A stretch of 64,000 bases of DNA, taken from contig JAFAZD010000289.1 in assembly GCA_019239955.1 (NCBI GenBank), forward strand, positions 1 through 64,000, given 5' to 3'. Both the position numbers and the translations under genes were made by a program. Below, in pieces: positions 47,487 to 55,380 of the stretch (the stretch's first letter is position 1; every line of letters starts with the position of its first letter). This stretch comes from Armatimonadota bacterium. GTDB lineage: Bacteria; Armatimonadota; Armatimonadia; Armatimonadales; Capsulimonadaceae. Below the pieces are notes generated by a model that was given only the letters and a program-made list of their open reading frames with translations, searched no databases and was not told where the DNA came from.

Positions 47487-48665
47487 CTAGAATGCCACCG
47501 GCAGCGCGGCAAGTGATCGGAATCGGAAGAGGCATTCGGGCTTCCACTGCGGCGTCCGCGTGGTCAGGCGCATTCGCGGCAGTGCTTGCAGGAGACATGT
47601 GAAAGCGATCCGCGCCTCAGTTCGCACCAAAGCCGCCCCCAGGCAGTAGTGGATTCCCGCACCGAAGGCCAGATGACGATTTGGGGTGCGCGTAATGTCA
47701 AAGCGATCGGGATCAGGGAACTGACCGGGATCGCGGTTCGCGGCACCGAGGAAGGTCTCGACACGCTGACCAGGAGAGATCGTGATGCCCTGAAGGGTGA
47801 TGGCTTCGCGGGCGCAGCGGAACGTTCCACGTTGCACGGGGCTTTCATAGCGCAGCATCTCCTCTACGGCCGACGGCATCAGTTCCGGACGGCTCTTGAG
47901 CAGTTCGTACTGCTCCGGGTGGCTGAGCAAGGTCAGCATCCCGTTGGCGAGCAGGTCCACTGTGGTCTCGAAGCCCGCAATCAGCAACAGCATACAGGTC
48001 CCGACCAATTCCTCGTCGGTCAGCCGATCATCCGCGTCACGCGCCGTGACCATTGCGCTGATCAGATCCTCACCAGGCAGATCACGCCGGGCGCGCACCA
48101 ACCCGTCAAAATAGGCCTGGAGTTCCGTCAGCCCTTTTCTGGCGACACAGCGTTCCCCGTCGGTGATCCGTTTCGTGTGTGCCTGGACGATCTGGTTGGA
48201 CCATGCCGCAAACTGTTCCCAGTCTTCCACAGGAATCCCCAGCAGTTCTGAGATGACCATAACGGGCAACGGCAGAGCAAAGGCAGGAATAAAATCCATG
48301 CCGCCGTCTGCCCGCACGCCGGCAATAAGTGCATTCGCGATCTGTGTAATGCGAGATTCCAAGTTCGCGACACGCGCGGGCGTGAACGCCCCGCTACTCA
48401 GGCGGCGAAGGCGAGTATGATCGGGGGGATCTGTCCCCTGCATCGTCCTAGCGAGAACGCCGAGTTGCCCGTCCGGGACGAGAAATTGGGGATACTTCGA
48501 TACCCGAGCCTCTTTGAGAATTGCGGCGACATCGTCGTAGGCTACCACCAGCCAAGAACCACCGGTACCACCGGGGAATTGACGCCAGTATGGAGTGCCG
48601 ATCTCGCGCAAGACCTGATACGTGGGGTAGGGATTCGCAAAAAACGCTGAGCTGCTAAGATCCAT
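47487..48665 (-). CDS. Cytochrome P450 (bacterial CYP107-like)
   Basis: 392 aa from ATG 48665. The protein begins MDLSSSAFFANPYPTYQVLREIG, the usual P450 N-terminus. I-helix oxygen-activation motif LIAGFETTVDLLANG, ExxR in EEMLRYESPV, and heme-binding loop HLAFGAGIHYCLGAALVRTEA with the proximal Cys at about 341. It would hydroxylate or oxidise a small molecule; no ferredoxin or reductase is adjacent. A longer start at 48785 directly after the acyltransferase stop is possible but adds 40 atypical residues. Within the cluster it is the natural oxidative tailoring enzyme for a terpenoid or peptide. Confidence 0.88.
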   Translation of the reverse strand: MDLSSSAFFANPYPTYQVLREIGTPYWRQFPGGTGGSWLVVAYDDVAAILKEARVSKYPQFLVPDGQLGVLARTMQGTDPPDHTRLRRLSSGAFTPARVANLESRITQIANALIAGVRADGGMDFIPAFALPLPVMVISELLGIPVEDWEQFAAWSNQIVQAHTKRITDGERCVARKGLTELQAYFDGLVRARRDLPGEDLISAMVTARDADDRLTDEELVGTCMLLLIAGFETTVDLLANGMLTLLSHPEQYELLKSRPELMPSAVEEMLRYESPVQRGTFRCAREAITLQGITISPGQRVETFLGAANRDPGQFPDPDRFDITRTPNRHLAFGAGIHYCLGAALVRTEARIAFTCLLQALPRMRLTTRTPQWKPECLFRFRSLAALPVAF

Positions 48666-48785
48666 TTCAACTTCCGTCCTCACTCCCAAAGCCTCTCCGC
48701 CGGCGGATTGCTGGGGGGTCGTTGAGCGTGTATTCAATTCATGGTGTGTAATTAAAGCATGCCCGCCAGGTGACGGCCGCTCCAT

Positions 48786-49805
48786 TCACGGAGTAGGAGT
48801 TCGCTGTCCGGCGCGAGGAAGAACAGGACATGCTGCTCCCCTCGGCTCAGGCCGGCCGGCCGCCTCCCGAGCCGCCGCGAGGGCATTCGGGAGCGCGACG
48901 GCCCGCCCGCCGATCCTGGAGATCAAGGACTGCATAGTGCCCGCCCGACCGACCTCTAGGAACAGCCGGACACCGTCCTGCTGCATCCGTTGTACGCCGG
49001 GCATCAACTGAGATGGCGACATGGCAAGCTGTGACCAGTGGGTGGCGTCAAAACCTGCCTCCATCCAATCCCCTCGACAAGTGGAAAAAAGGCGCCTTTG
49101 CGTGTCTCGGCGCGGGATGGGCGCCATCGCGGCCTCAAACGTCGCACATCCTTCCCGCAAAAGGCACGAATGAAAGCCCCAGGGCAGAGGAACCGGCTGC
49201 GTCTTGTACCCCGCGTTGCTCAAGTCTCTTAGGAGCGCCGCGACCGCCGAGCGCTCCCCCGACACCACCGTGAGTTCAGGCGCCAGCAGGCAGCCGATCG
49301 ATATCCGGTCGCCGAACGGCGCGATGGCCTGTGCGCACTCCGGCGCGGATAACCAGAGGAAGGCCATCCGACAGCCCTCCGCGTCCGGCTCGAGCAGCCG
49401 GCCGGTCAGGACCGCAACTTGGAGAGCTTCCCGGAGGTCCAGGGCGCCGGCCGCGTATGCGGCGGCAACTTCGCCGATACTGAGGCCGATGACGTTGCCG
49501 GCATCGAAGCCGTAGTGCCTCAGCAGCCGGAACAGGGCGATCTGGAGACTGACCTGGAGCGGGAATAATAATGATGCACGCGTGACAACCGCGTCCTGAG
49601 GAAATGCTGCGAGTCTGCCCTTCAGCGACCATCCCGTCTCCTCGGCGAGCACCGTGTCACATTCCGTGAGCAACTCCTCGAGGTGTGGCTCGCGCACACT
49701 GAGAGACCGTATCCAGGAGACCTCGATGGGCGTACACCCTCCAAAGGCAAACGCCATCTTCTCCCGCGGCAGGAGATCCAGCCAAGCGAACAGGCTGTCA
49801 AGCAT
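48786..49805 (-). CDS. Stand-alone acyltransferase domain (FabD/PKS-AT fold)
   Basis: 339 aa. The AT signature is present: VIGLSIGEVAAAYAAGAL with nucleophile Ser109 in GLSIG (GHSxG in most ATs, here Leu replaces His), VVSGERSAVAALLRDLSNAGYKTQPVPLPWGFHSCLL with the catalytic His212, and the closing LFLEVGRAGTMQSLISRI (equivalent of LEVGP..VL). These proteins load acyl groups from CoA onto an acyl carrier or small molecule. No ketosynthase or ACP is in the cluster, so it probably acts in trans or directly acylates a product. The C-terminus after about 315 is low-complexity and Arg/Pro rich. Confidence 0.82.
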   Translation of the reverse strand: MLDSLFAWLDLLPREKMAFAFGGCTPIEVSWIRSLSVREPHLEELLTECDTVLAEETGWSLKGRLAAFPQDAVVTRASLLFPLQVSLQIALFRLLRHYGFDAGNVIGLSIGEVAAAYAAGALDLREALQVAVLTGRLLEPDAEGCRMAFLWLSAPECAQAIAPFGDRISIGCLLAPELTVVSGERSAVAALLRDLSNAGYKTQPVPLPWGFHSCLLREGCATFEAAMAPIPRRDTQRRLFSTCRGDWMEAGFDATHWSQLAMSPSQLMPGVQRMQQDGVRLFLEVGRAGTMQSLISRIGGRAVALPNALAAAREAAGRPEPRGAACPVLPRAGQRTPTP

Positions 49806-49842
49806 ACGATGTCATCCTCCAGTGAGAGAGCGGGATCACGGC

Positions 49843-50157
49843 CTACGCGCCTGAAAACCCCTCACCCCTCTCCAGCAACCCACGCGCCGACAGATCCGCC
49901 ACCGCTGCGCGGATATCTTCATCCAAATCGGTTTCCGCAGGAATGGGAAAGGCCGAGCGCAGCCGCTGGACACAGGTCGCCAGCGTCGTCTCACCATCAC
50001 AGCACTCCCAGATCAGGGCTGCGCTGGCATTCAAAAAGTGGACCCGGCCATCCTCCGGCTCCCGGACCAGCAGATCACGCCCCGCCGGCCTCACGGGCAG
50101 GTCCCGGCGCCGAGGTAGCAGGCCGCCGGCCGTTCTCTCTTCTTTCGTATCCGACAT
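49843..50157 (-). CDS. PqqD-family peptide chaperone (RiPP recognition element)
   Basis: 104 aa from ATG 50157. The PqqD winged-helix pattern is clear: GRDLLVREPEDGRVHFLNASAALIWECCDGETTLATCVQRLRSAF and DEDIRAAVADLSARGLLE. PqqD-like proteins bind the leader of a precursor peptide and present it to modifying enzymes. It is encoded 88 bp downstream of the 43-aa peptide. In HPr-rel-A systems a PqqD-like protein is a constant companion of the HprK-related kinase. It could also start at TTG 50160. Confidence 0.88.
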   Translation of the reverse strand: MSDTKEERTAGGLLPRRRDLPVRPAGRDLLVREPEDGRVHFLNASAALIWECCDGETTLATCVQRLRSAFPIPAETDLDEDIRAAVADLSARGLLERGEGFSGA

Positions 50158-50245
50158 CAATGATTGCTTCCTTCCAGCATTTTTCTTGGTCTATCAAAGT
50201 GGCCGGGCGTGGGCCGTGAACCGCCCATGCCCGGCCGGAAGCCTC

Positions 50246-50377
50246 TTAATAGTACGGCCCACCGCCAGATGCTCCCCACACTTCCATGGATTCCAGCAGT
50301 TCCGCTTCGGTATAAGAACTGATAGCGGGCTTTTCGTAGGGAAGTTGGGTCTCCTCGACAGTCTCTGTTGTGTTCAT
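50246..50377 (-). CDS. 43-aa candidate RiPP precursor peptide
   Basis: ATG 50377 overlaps the stop of the class I isoprenoid-synthase-like gene (ATGA), with GGAGGTGA six bases upstream. The peptide has an acidic N-terminal part (MNTTETVEETQ), a central LPYEKPAISSYTEAELLESM and a C-terminal EVWGASGGGPYY. The Y-x-K-P...Y-T-x-x-E-L block resembles leader motifs recognised by PqqD-like domains (YxxP-type in lasso leaders). The last ten residues (WGASGGGPYY) have the Trp/Gly/Tyr/Ser composition expected of a core. There is no Cys, so lanthipeptide or sactipeptide chemistry is unlikely; Ser, Tyr and Trp remain as sites for phosphorylation, prenylation or oxidation. Confidence 0.8.
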   Translation of the reverse strand: MNTTETVEETQLPYEKPAISSYTEAELLESMEVWGASGGGPYY

Positions 50378-51354
50378 GCGCTCACCTCCTTCCGTGTGCG
50401 TGATAAGGAATGGCCGAGCACCGCGAACAGGCAGGTCGGGAGCGCCTCCTGCACGGCCAGCGGCAGGCCCGCGGAATGCGGGGTTATCTGCCGCCAGTCG
50501 GCGAGGACTCGCGGGCCTTGTTCTGCAATGCGCGCTGCCACGACGGGAGGCGCCTCCCGGTCGAGCGCCTCTCCGACACGGTTCGGGTGGCCGGCCGTCG
50601 CGTCGTCATCTAGGTCCACTGCGTCGTCCACCCAGCCCCAGAACACGCCGCATCGGCACAGCCAGCGCAGGTGGCGGCAGTAGGCCGACGGACACACCCC
50701 GGTCGCCACCAGCCAGGCTGGGAGCGCCATCACAACGAAAGGCAGGGCTGACTTGCGCTGCCAACCCGCCATCCGCGCGGCGTGGCCGCGCGCATCCAGA
50801 GTGGTGCGCTCCGCCGCGTACATCTTCACGATGGCATGGCGGAGCGTTCGGACAACCTGCGGGCGGGCGTCGACTTCCGGCAACATAGCGAGTTGACGGA
50901 AATACTCGTCCGCCAGCACCACCAGCGGCGGGGCCTCTCCCAAGGACATCTTTTGCCCTAGAAGCAACGCCTGGAGCGTCCGCTGTGATAGAGGGTCCTG
51001 CACCGCTCCCGCATCCACTAAATCATCGTAGATGCCTATAAGTAGGTTTGCCACCGTCCCTAGACGGGCGATGGCCCCCCGTCCGGCATACGCGAGCGGC
51101 ACCGGGGCGACGAAGAACTCCGTCAGCACCGCACCGACGCCCAGTTGTGTCACGGCCTGCGCCTCAGCGTCCGGGAGGCCCCACACGGCCAACAATCGCT
51201 GCCAGTTAGTCTCACCGATTTGGTCGACCAGAAACAGTCGCTCGGCGCGGCCACGCTCCTGCACCGCCGCCTGACACCGGACGTACAGTTCCGGGACGGA
51301 GAACAGGTTGACCTCCCACAGCGCACGCCAGAGAAGATACGAGAAACCGCTCAT
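50374..51354 (-). CDS. Class I isoprenoid-synthase-like protein with two DDxxD motifs
   Basis: 326 aa, all-helical. First Asp-rich motif LLIGIYDDLVDAG (DDLVD, 110-114); second FWGWVDDAVDLDDD (DDAVD at 243-247, followed by DDD 249-251). Two DDxxD motifs about 130 residues apart on helices, with K-P/S and R residues nearby, are the pattern of trans-prenyltransferases and related class I terpene synthases that bind diphosphate through Mg. It does not look like a standard GGPP synthase in its flanks, and I cannot assign a chain length or product. ATGA overlaps link it to the cyclase upstream and to the 43-aa peptide downstream, so all three are translated together. Confidence 0.68.
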   Translation of the reverse strand: MSGFSYLLWRALWEVNLFSVPELYVRCQAAVQERGRAERLFLVDQIGETNWQRLLAVWGLPDAEAQAVTQLGVGAVLTEFFVAPVPLAYAGRGAIARLGTVANLLIGIYDDLVDAGAVQDPLSQRTLQALLLGQKMSLGEAPPLVVLADEYFRQLAMLPEVDARPQVVRTLRHAIVKMYAAERTTLDARGHAARMAGWQRKSALPFVVMALPAWLVATGVCPSAYCRHLRWLCRCGVFWGWVDDAVDLDDDATAGHPNRVGEALDREAPPVVAARIAEQGPRVLADWRQITPHSAGLPLAVQEALPTCLFAVLGHSLSRTRKEVSA

Positions 51355-52427
51355 TGCGCCCCCGCAAATCGGGACAGAGCCTCCAGGCAGTACGCCGTGG
51401 TGACTTCCTCAGAGCCGAAATGTTTGATGTCGGGAGCCGAAGGGCCTCCCTGCAGCCGGATCTCCCGCCGCGTGCCGGAGGAGCAAAGAAACAACTGCAT
51501 CGGGGTCTTCCGCCGGTCCCAGGTGTAAAAGGCCGCAGACGGCCATGAGCCGTCCGCGCCCTGACAGTCGAGAAGGGACCGTACCGCATCCGCCTGAGCC
51601 CGGCCAGTCACCTCGAAATTGGCTAGCACACAAACCGCCATCGCCGTTCGGAGCGCCGTGCCGAAAGAGCCGTCCGGTTGCTGCAGGGACAGCAGCCGCT
51701 CCAGGATGGTGTCTCGGGCCGTACCCAAAGACCGTGCCCCTTCCCGATATGCCCGCGAGTACATGTAATACAACACGGTCTCGTCCGTATAATAGGCACT
51801 GTGCTCCTCCGGGCGAGGCCCACAAAAGGTGCGCTGCAGGTACTCGGAAACCGGCCGCGTGGCCTCGCACTCGCCCAAGCAGAGCAGGGCGTTGGCATTG
51901 ATCCCACAGCAGACGTCGTTGCCCTGAGGGACCATGTAGAGGAACGGGAGCATGTCGTCGAAGGCCGGCGGCTCGGCCAGGAACCACGTCTGGAAGAGCC
52001 CATCGGGCGTCCGGTTCGCCAGGAGGGCAGCCGTACTGAGAGTGCTGATGCCCTCCCGTTCCAGAACGAAGGCGACACAGGAAGTCGTGTCAACATCGGG
52101 CACGAGGGACAGTGGTACCGACACGCCCACCGTGGGAATAGGGAGGGTCTGCTCACGGGCGAAGTAGCGACAGAGGCCCGGCCCGTCTACTTCTACGGCC
52201 AGTGCGTCAATCACCCGCCGCCGGATATCCCGCGCATCCGCGCCCGGTACCCAGCGGAGGCAATCAGCCACGCAGGATGTCAAAAACGTCAACGTCTCAA
52301 AAGTATTGTCCGTCCGCTGGAAGACATCTACGGATGACCTCAGGCGGAACTGACCTGACGGGCGCTGCTGCTTGTGCAGAAACGTGACGCCCGCCTCAAT
52401 ACCATTTTTCAGATGCTGGATTTCCAT
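51351..52427 (-). CDS. Class II terpene cyclase-like protein (DxDTT motif, prenyltransferase/squalene-oxidase repeats)
   Basis: 358 aa from ATG 52427, which lies inside the nucleotidyltransferase gene (19-nt overlap). The alpha-alpha barrel fold is suggested by repeats LLSLQQPDGSFGTALRTAMAVCVLANF and LLDCQGADGSWPSAAFYTW (QxxDGSW, QW-type). The motif LVPDVDTTSCVAF (111-116) stands where class II cyclases carry DxDD; DxDTT variants are known from bacterial drimenyl-diphosphate-type cyclases. It would protonate and cyclise a polyprenyl substrate. It is shorter than typical class II enzymes (about 500 aa), so a non-cyclase role of the repeat fold remains possible. Confidence 0.68.
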   Translation of the reverse strand: MEIQHLKNGIEAGVTFLHKQQRPSGQFRLRSSVDVFQRTDNTFETLTFLTSCVADCLRWVPGADARDIRRRVIDALAVEVDGPGLCRYFAREQTLPIPTVGVSVPLSLVPDVDTTSCVAFVLEREGISTLSTAALLANRTPDGLFQTWFLAEPPAFDDMLPFLYMVPQGNDVCCGINANALLCLGECEATRPVSEYLQRTFCGPRPEEHSAYYTDETVLYYMYSRAYREGARSLGTARDTILERLLSLQQPDGSFGTALRTAMAVCVLANFEVTGRAQADAVRSLLDCQGADGSWPSAAFYTWDRRKTPMQLFLCSSGTRREIRLQGGPSAPDIKHFGSEEVTTAYCLEALSRFAGAQ

Positions 52428-53494
52428 GACTTCCAATCTTGCTGAAGCACCCAAAACTGGCGGCGGATTCTGTGCCGGACGTAGGGCAGCCGGTCCTGCA
52501 TACGGTCCCGCACGCGCAGGTGAAACAGAGAGCGATCCAGCGGGCGTCCCGGCCCTTCGAAGAACTGCCGACGGACCTGCGCCGCCAGTGCCGACACCAC
52601 GGGCGATGTGTCGGATCGCAGAGAGTCCGGGGGGGCGATCCCCAGGAGGTCTTGCGCCAAAGCCAAGCCCAGCCACAACACCCGCTCACACCCGAGGCCC
52701 TTCGCCTGTGCGGCCAGTGCGCGGCCGTCCAAATCCGGGAGGGCGCGCAGCAGCGCGGCCACGTCGCAAATCCAACCCAGTCGTTCCCAGCAGTGCTTGG
52801 CGCCATGGACGCACAGCACGAGCAGCAGGTCCTCCGGCGCCAGCGTGAGCACCGTCACGCTCCCGATCTGGACGGTTCGCGCGCGATCCCAGAGGCCGTC
52901 CATGTCCAGCGGCAACGGGAAGAACCGGGGCCGAAAATGCCAGTGCAGTTCGACCAGCATGGCGTCCGACGCGCGGCGGAAGTTGTACTCGCAGTCGGCC
53001 CGCAGATGTTCCGCCTCCTCGCGCGCATCGCGGAACTGGTGCTCCGGCTGATAGCCGACGGTCCGCAGCAAGTCCCCCGCGCGCAGAATGTCGGTGGGCC
53101 GCAGCAGGATGTCCAGATCGCCGCAGGCCCGGAGCGTCAAGTCGCCGTACACGGTGGCGGCGAGAACGGGTCCTTTGTAGGGAATGGCGGCAATGCCATG
53201 AGACCGGAAAAGAGTCAGCAGTGTGTCCAATTCATCCATCAACTGCTGGTTACGCGCGGCGTTCACGTGAGACAGGAGACGCAGCTTACTCAGAACCGGC
53301 GGCGGCGGTTGCGGGGCGCTCGGCCCACGCAGCCGGTGGTAGAGCAGCGGGGCCACACTCTGCCGTCGCGCCAGCGAGAGCAAAGAGTCCCACTGGGCGG
53401 TCTGCATCGAGCACGTTCGGACAGGCTGGGTGGGTGTAAACACATCTCGCAAACAAGCGAGAAGTAGTTCCCATTCCGGCTGCATCTGTGTCAC
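52409..53494 (-). CDS. Nucleotidyltransferase family protein (NTP_transf_5-like)
   Basis: 361 aa. Typical blocks of this family are SLARRQSVAPLLYHRL, FRSHGIAAIPYKGPVLAATVYGDLTLRACGDLDILLRPTDI (GD-x-D metal residues in CGDLDILL), FRRASDAMLVELHWHF and LLLVLCVHGAKHCWERLGWICDVAALL. Such proteins are frequently encoded with lasso-peptide or HprK-related peptide systems, where their role is unknown. First gene of the cluster; start GTG 53494 (next Met codon at 53485). The promoter candidate lies about 100 bp upstream. Confidence 0.82.
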   Translation of the reverse strand: MTQMQPEWELLLACLRDVFTPTQPVRTCSMQTAQWDSLLSLARRQSVAPLLYHRLRGPSAPQPPPPVLSKLRLLSHVNAARNQQLMDELDTLLTLFRSHGIAAIPYKGPVLAATVYGDLTLRACGDLDILLRPTDILRAGDLLRTVGYQPEHQFRDAREEAEHLRADCEYNFRRASDAMLVELHWHFRPRFFPLPLDMDGLWDRARTVQIGSVTVLTLAPEDLLLVLCVHGAKHCWERLGWICDVAALLRALPDLDGRALAAQAKGLGCERVLWLGLALAQDLLGIAPPDSLRSDTSPVVSALAAQVRRQFFEGPGRPLDRSLFHLRVRDRMQDRLPYVRHRIRRQFWVLQQDWKSWKSSI

Positions 53495-53799
53495 ATGAAT
53501 CTCACGAATTGGTCATTCAAAAACTAAACGAGCATCGCTGCCATTATCTGATTGGGCTTGCTCTGCCTACATCTGAAATGGCTAAAGCCTAGATTAGCAC
53601 TAGAGCATAAAACGTGCCAAAACACCGTCTCCCGATGGTTATGGCCGTCGGGAAGAGATTTTTTTATATGAGACAGAGGGAAGAAGGGGAAGAACGTCCA
53701 GCGACCCCGGAATGGCAGGCGACCTTGACGGTGTGTACGCCTCAAGCGGACGCTCAAGGAAAAGTGTCCGGTCGCACTGCCATCGGGTTTTAGCACAAG
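53495..53799. promoter_or_regulatory. 305-bp spacer with probable promoter of the peptide/terpenoid cluster
   Basis: On the minus strand TTGGCA (53620-53615) and TAATCT (53596-53591) are separated by 18 nt, a reasonable sigma70 promoter about 100 bp upstream of the nucleotidyltransferase start. The region is AT-richer than its surroundings. A weak inverted repeat with a T-run (CCCGA/TCGGG near 53631-53652, then TTTTTTT) lies closer to cimA. I see no gene here. Confidence 0.5.
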
Positions 53800-55380
53800 C
53801 TACTTGGACTGCCGGAGCAGGCCGTATTCGAGACTGTCCACGACGGCGTGCCAGCTCGCGTCAATGATGTTGGTGGAGACGCCGATGGTGGACCAGGTGT
53901 CCTCGGCGTCGGCGCTGTCTACGATGGTGCGGACTTTCGCGGCCGTGCCCTCCCGGCCGCTGATGACGCGGACTTTGAAGTCGGTCAGGCGGATGGACGC
54001 CAGTTCGGGATAGTACTGGGTCAGCGCCCGGCGCAGGGCGCTATCCAGGGCATTGACGGGACCGTCGCCCTCGGCCACGGTCAGAATCTCCTCGTCGCCG
54101 ACGCGCAGCTTCAGGGTCGCCTCGGTGATGGCGTCGGGGTCGTCGCCGCGCTTCTCAACGATGACGCGATAGCCGACCAGATCAAAGAGGCGGCGGTAGC
54201 TGCCGGTGGCCTTCTTGACCAGCAGCTCAAAGGAGGCCTCCGCGCCCTCAAACGAGTAGCCCTCGTGCTCCAGCTGGGCGACCTGCTGCAAGATGGCCTT
54301 GGTCTCCGGGCTGCTCTTTTGCAGATTGAGATTGTCCTTCTGCACCTTTTCCAGAATGGTGGACGCGCCGGACAATTCGCTGACTAAAATCCGGCGCTCG
54401 TTGCCGACCAGTTCCGGGCTCAGGTGCTCGTAGGTCTCCGGGTTCTTCCGCAGGGCGTCCACGTGCAGGCCCGCCTTGTGGGCGAACGCCGACCGCCCGA
54501 CGTAGGCGGCGGAGGATTTCGGCGGGACGTTGGCGATCTCGTCCACGTAGTTGGCCATGTCGGTGAGTTCGGCCATGTGCCCGGCGCAGGAGAGATCATA
54601 GCCCAGTTTCAGTCCCAGGGAGGGGATGATGCTGGTGAGGTTGGCATTGCCGGTGCGCTCCCCCAGCCCATTGACCGTGCCCTGGACCTGGATGCAGCCG
54701 ACCTGGACGGCGGCGAGGGAGTTGGCGACGCCGCACTCGGCGTCGTTGTGCGTGTGGATGGCGAAGCGGCCCTGCGGGAAGCGGGCGATGACCTCCGCGA
54801 CGATGCGGGCGACATCGTGGGGCAGCGTGCCGCCATTGGTGTCGCAGAGGGCGATCACGTCCACGCCGTTGTCCAATGCGGCTTGCAGGCACTGGGCCGA
54901 GTAGTCCGGGCTGCGCTTATAGCCGTCGAAGAAGTGCTCGGCGTCGTAGATGACCTCCCGGCCCTGCGACTTGAGGAATTGCGTCGTGTCAGCGATCATC
55001 GCCAGGTTTTCGTCCAGCGGCAGGCGCAGGGCCTCCGTCACCTGGAAGTCCCACGACTTGCCGACGAAGGTGATTACGGGAGTTTCGGCGTCGAGCAACT
55101 GGCGCAGCATCGGCTCGTCGGCGGCGGCTCGGTTCGCGCGGCGGGTGCTGCCGAAGGCGGCGAGCTTGGCGTGGTTAAGTTTGACGGACTTCATCCGCTC
55201 GAAGAAGTCTATGTCTTTGGGGTTGGAGCCGGGCCAGCCGCCCTCAATGTAGTCCACGCCGAAGGCGTCCAGGCGGCGGGCGATCTTGACCTTGTCCTCA
55301 ACGCTGAAGGAGATGCCCTCGCCCTGCGAGCCGTCGCGCAGGGTGGTGTCATAGATGTCGATGTGGGTTCGTTTTTGCAT
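53800..55380 (-). CDS. cimA: (R)-citramalate synthase
   Basis: 526 aa from ATG 55380 (in-frame ATG 55389 also possible). DRE-TIM metallolyase: IDIYDTTLRDGSQGEG (substrate/metal motif), GVDYIEGGWPGSNPKD, CDTNGGTLPHDV, FAIHTHNDAECGVANSLAAV (metal His-x-His), NGLGERTGNANL, plus the C-terminal LeuA-type regulatory domain. IEGGWPGSNPKD and the overall length mark CimA rather than LeuA or homocitrate synthase. It condenses pyruvate and acetyl-CoA to citramalate, a threonine-independent entry into isoleucine. The regulatory domain suggests end-product inhibition. Confidence 0.92.
   Translation of the reverse strand: MQKRTHIDIYDTTLRDGSQGEGISFSVEDKVKIARRLDAFGVDYIEGGWPGSNPKDIDFFERMKSVKLNHAKLAAFGSTRRANRAAADEPMLRQLLDAETPVITFVGKSWDFQVTEALRLPLDENLAMIADTTQFLKSQGREVIYDAEHFFDGYKRSPDYSAQCLQAALDNGVDVIALCDTNGGTLPHDVARIVAEVIARFPQGRFAIHTHNDAECGVANSLAAVQVGCIQVQGTVNGLGERTGNANLTSIIPSLGLKLGYDLSCAGHMAELTDMANYVDEIANVPPKSSAAYVGRSAFAHKAGLHVDALRKNPETYEHLSPELVGNERRILVSELSGASTILEKVQKDNLNLQKSSPETKAILQQVAQLEHEGYSFEGAEASFELLVKKATGSYRRLFDLVGYRVIVEKRGDDPDAITEATLKLRVGDEEILTVAEGDGPVNALDSALRRALTQYYPELASIRLTDFKVRVISGREGTAAKVRTIVDSADAEDTWSTIGVSTNIIDASWHAVVDSLEYGLLRQSK

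Noticed and set aside
45689-53494. Lasso-peptide cluster
   Set aside because: PqqD-like, kinase and nucleotidyltransferase occur in lasso clusters, but there is no asparagine-synthetase-like cyclase or transglutaminase-like protease, and the peptide lacks the Gly/Cys/Ser-1 to Asp/Glu-7-9 ring pattern.
53800-55380. cimA as a second leuA
   Set aside because: IEGGWPGSNPKD and the overall block order are those of citramalate synthase, and a clear leuA is present at 59386-60948.
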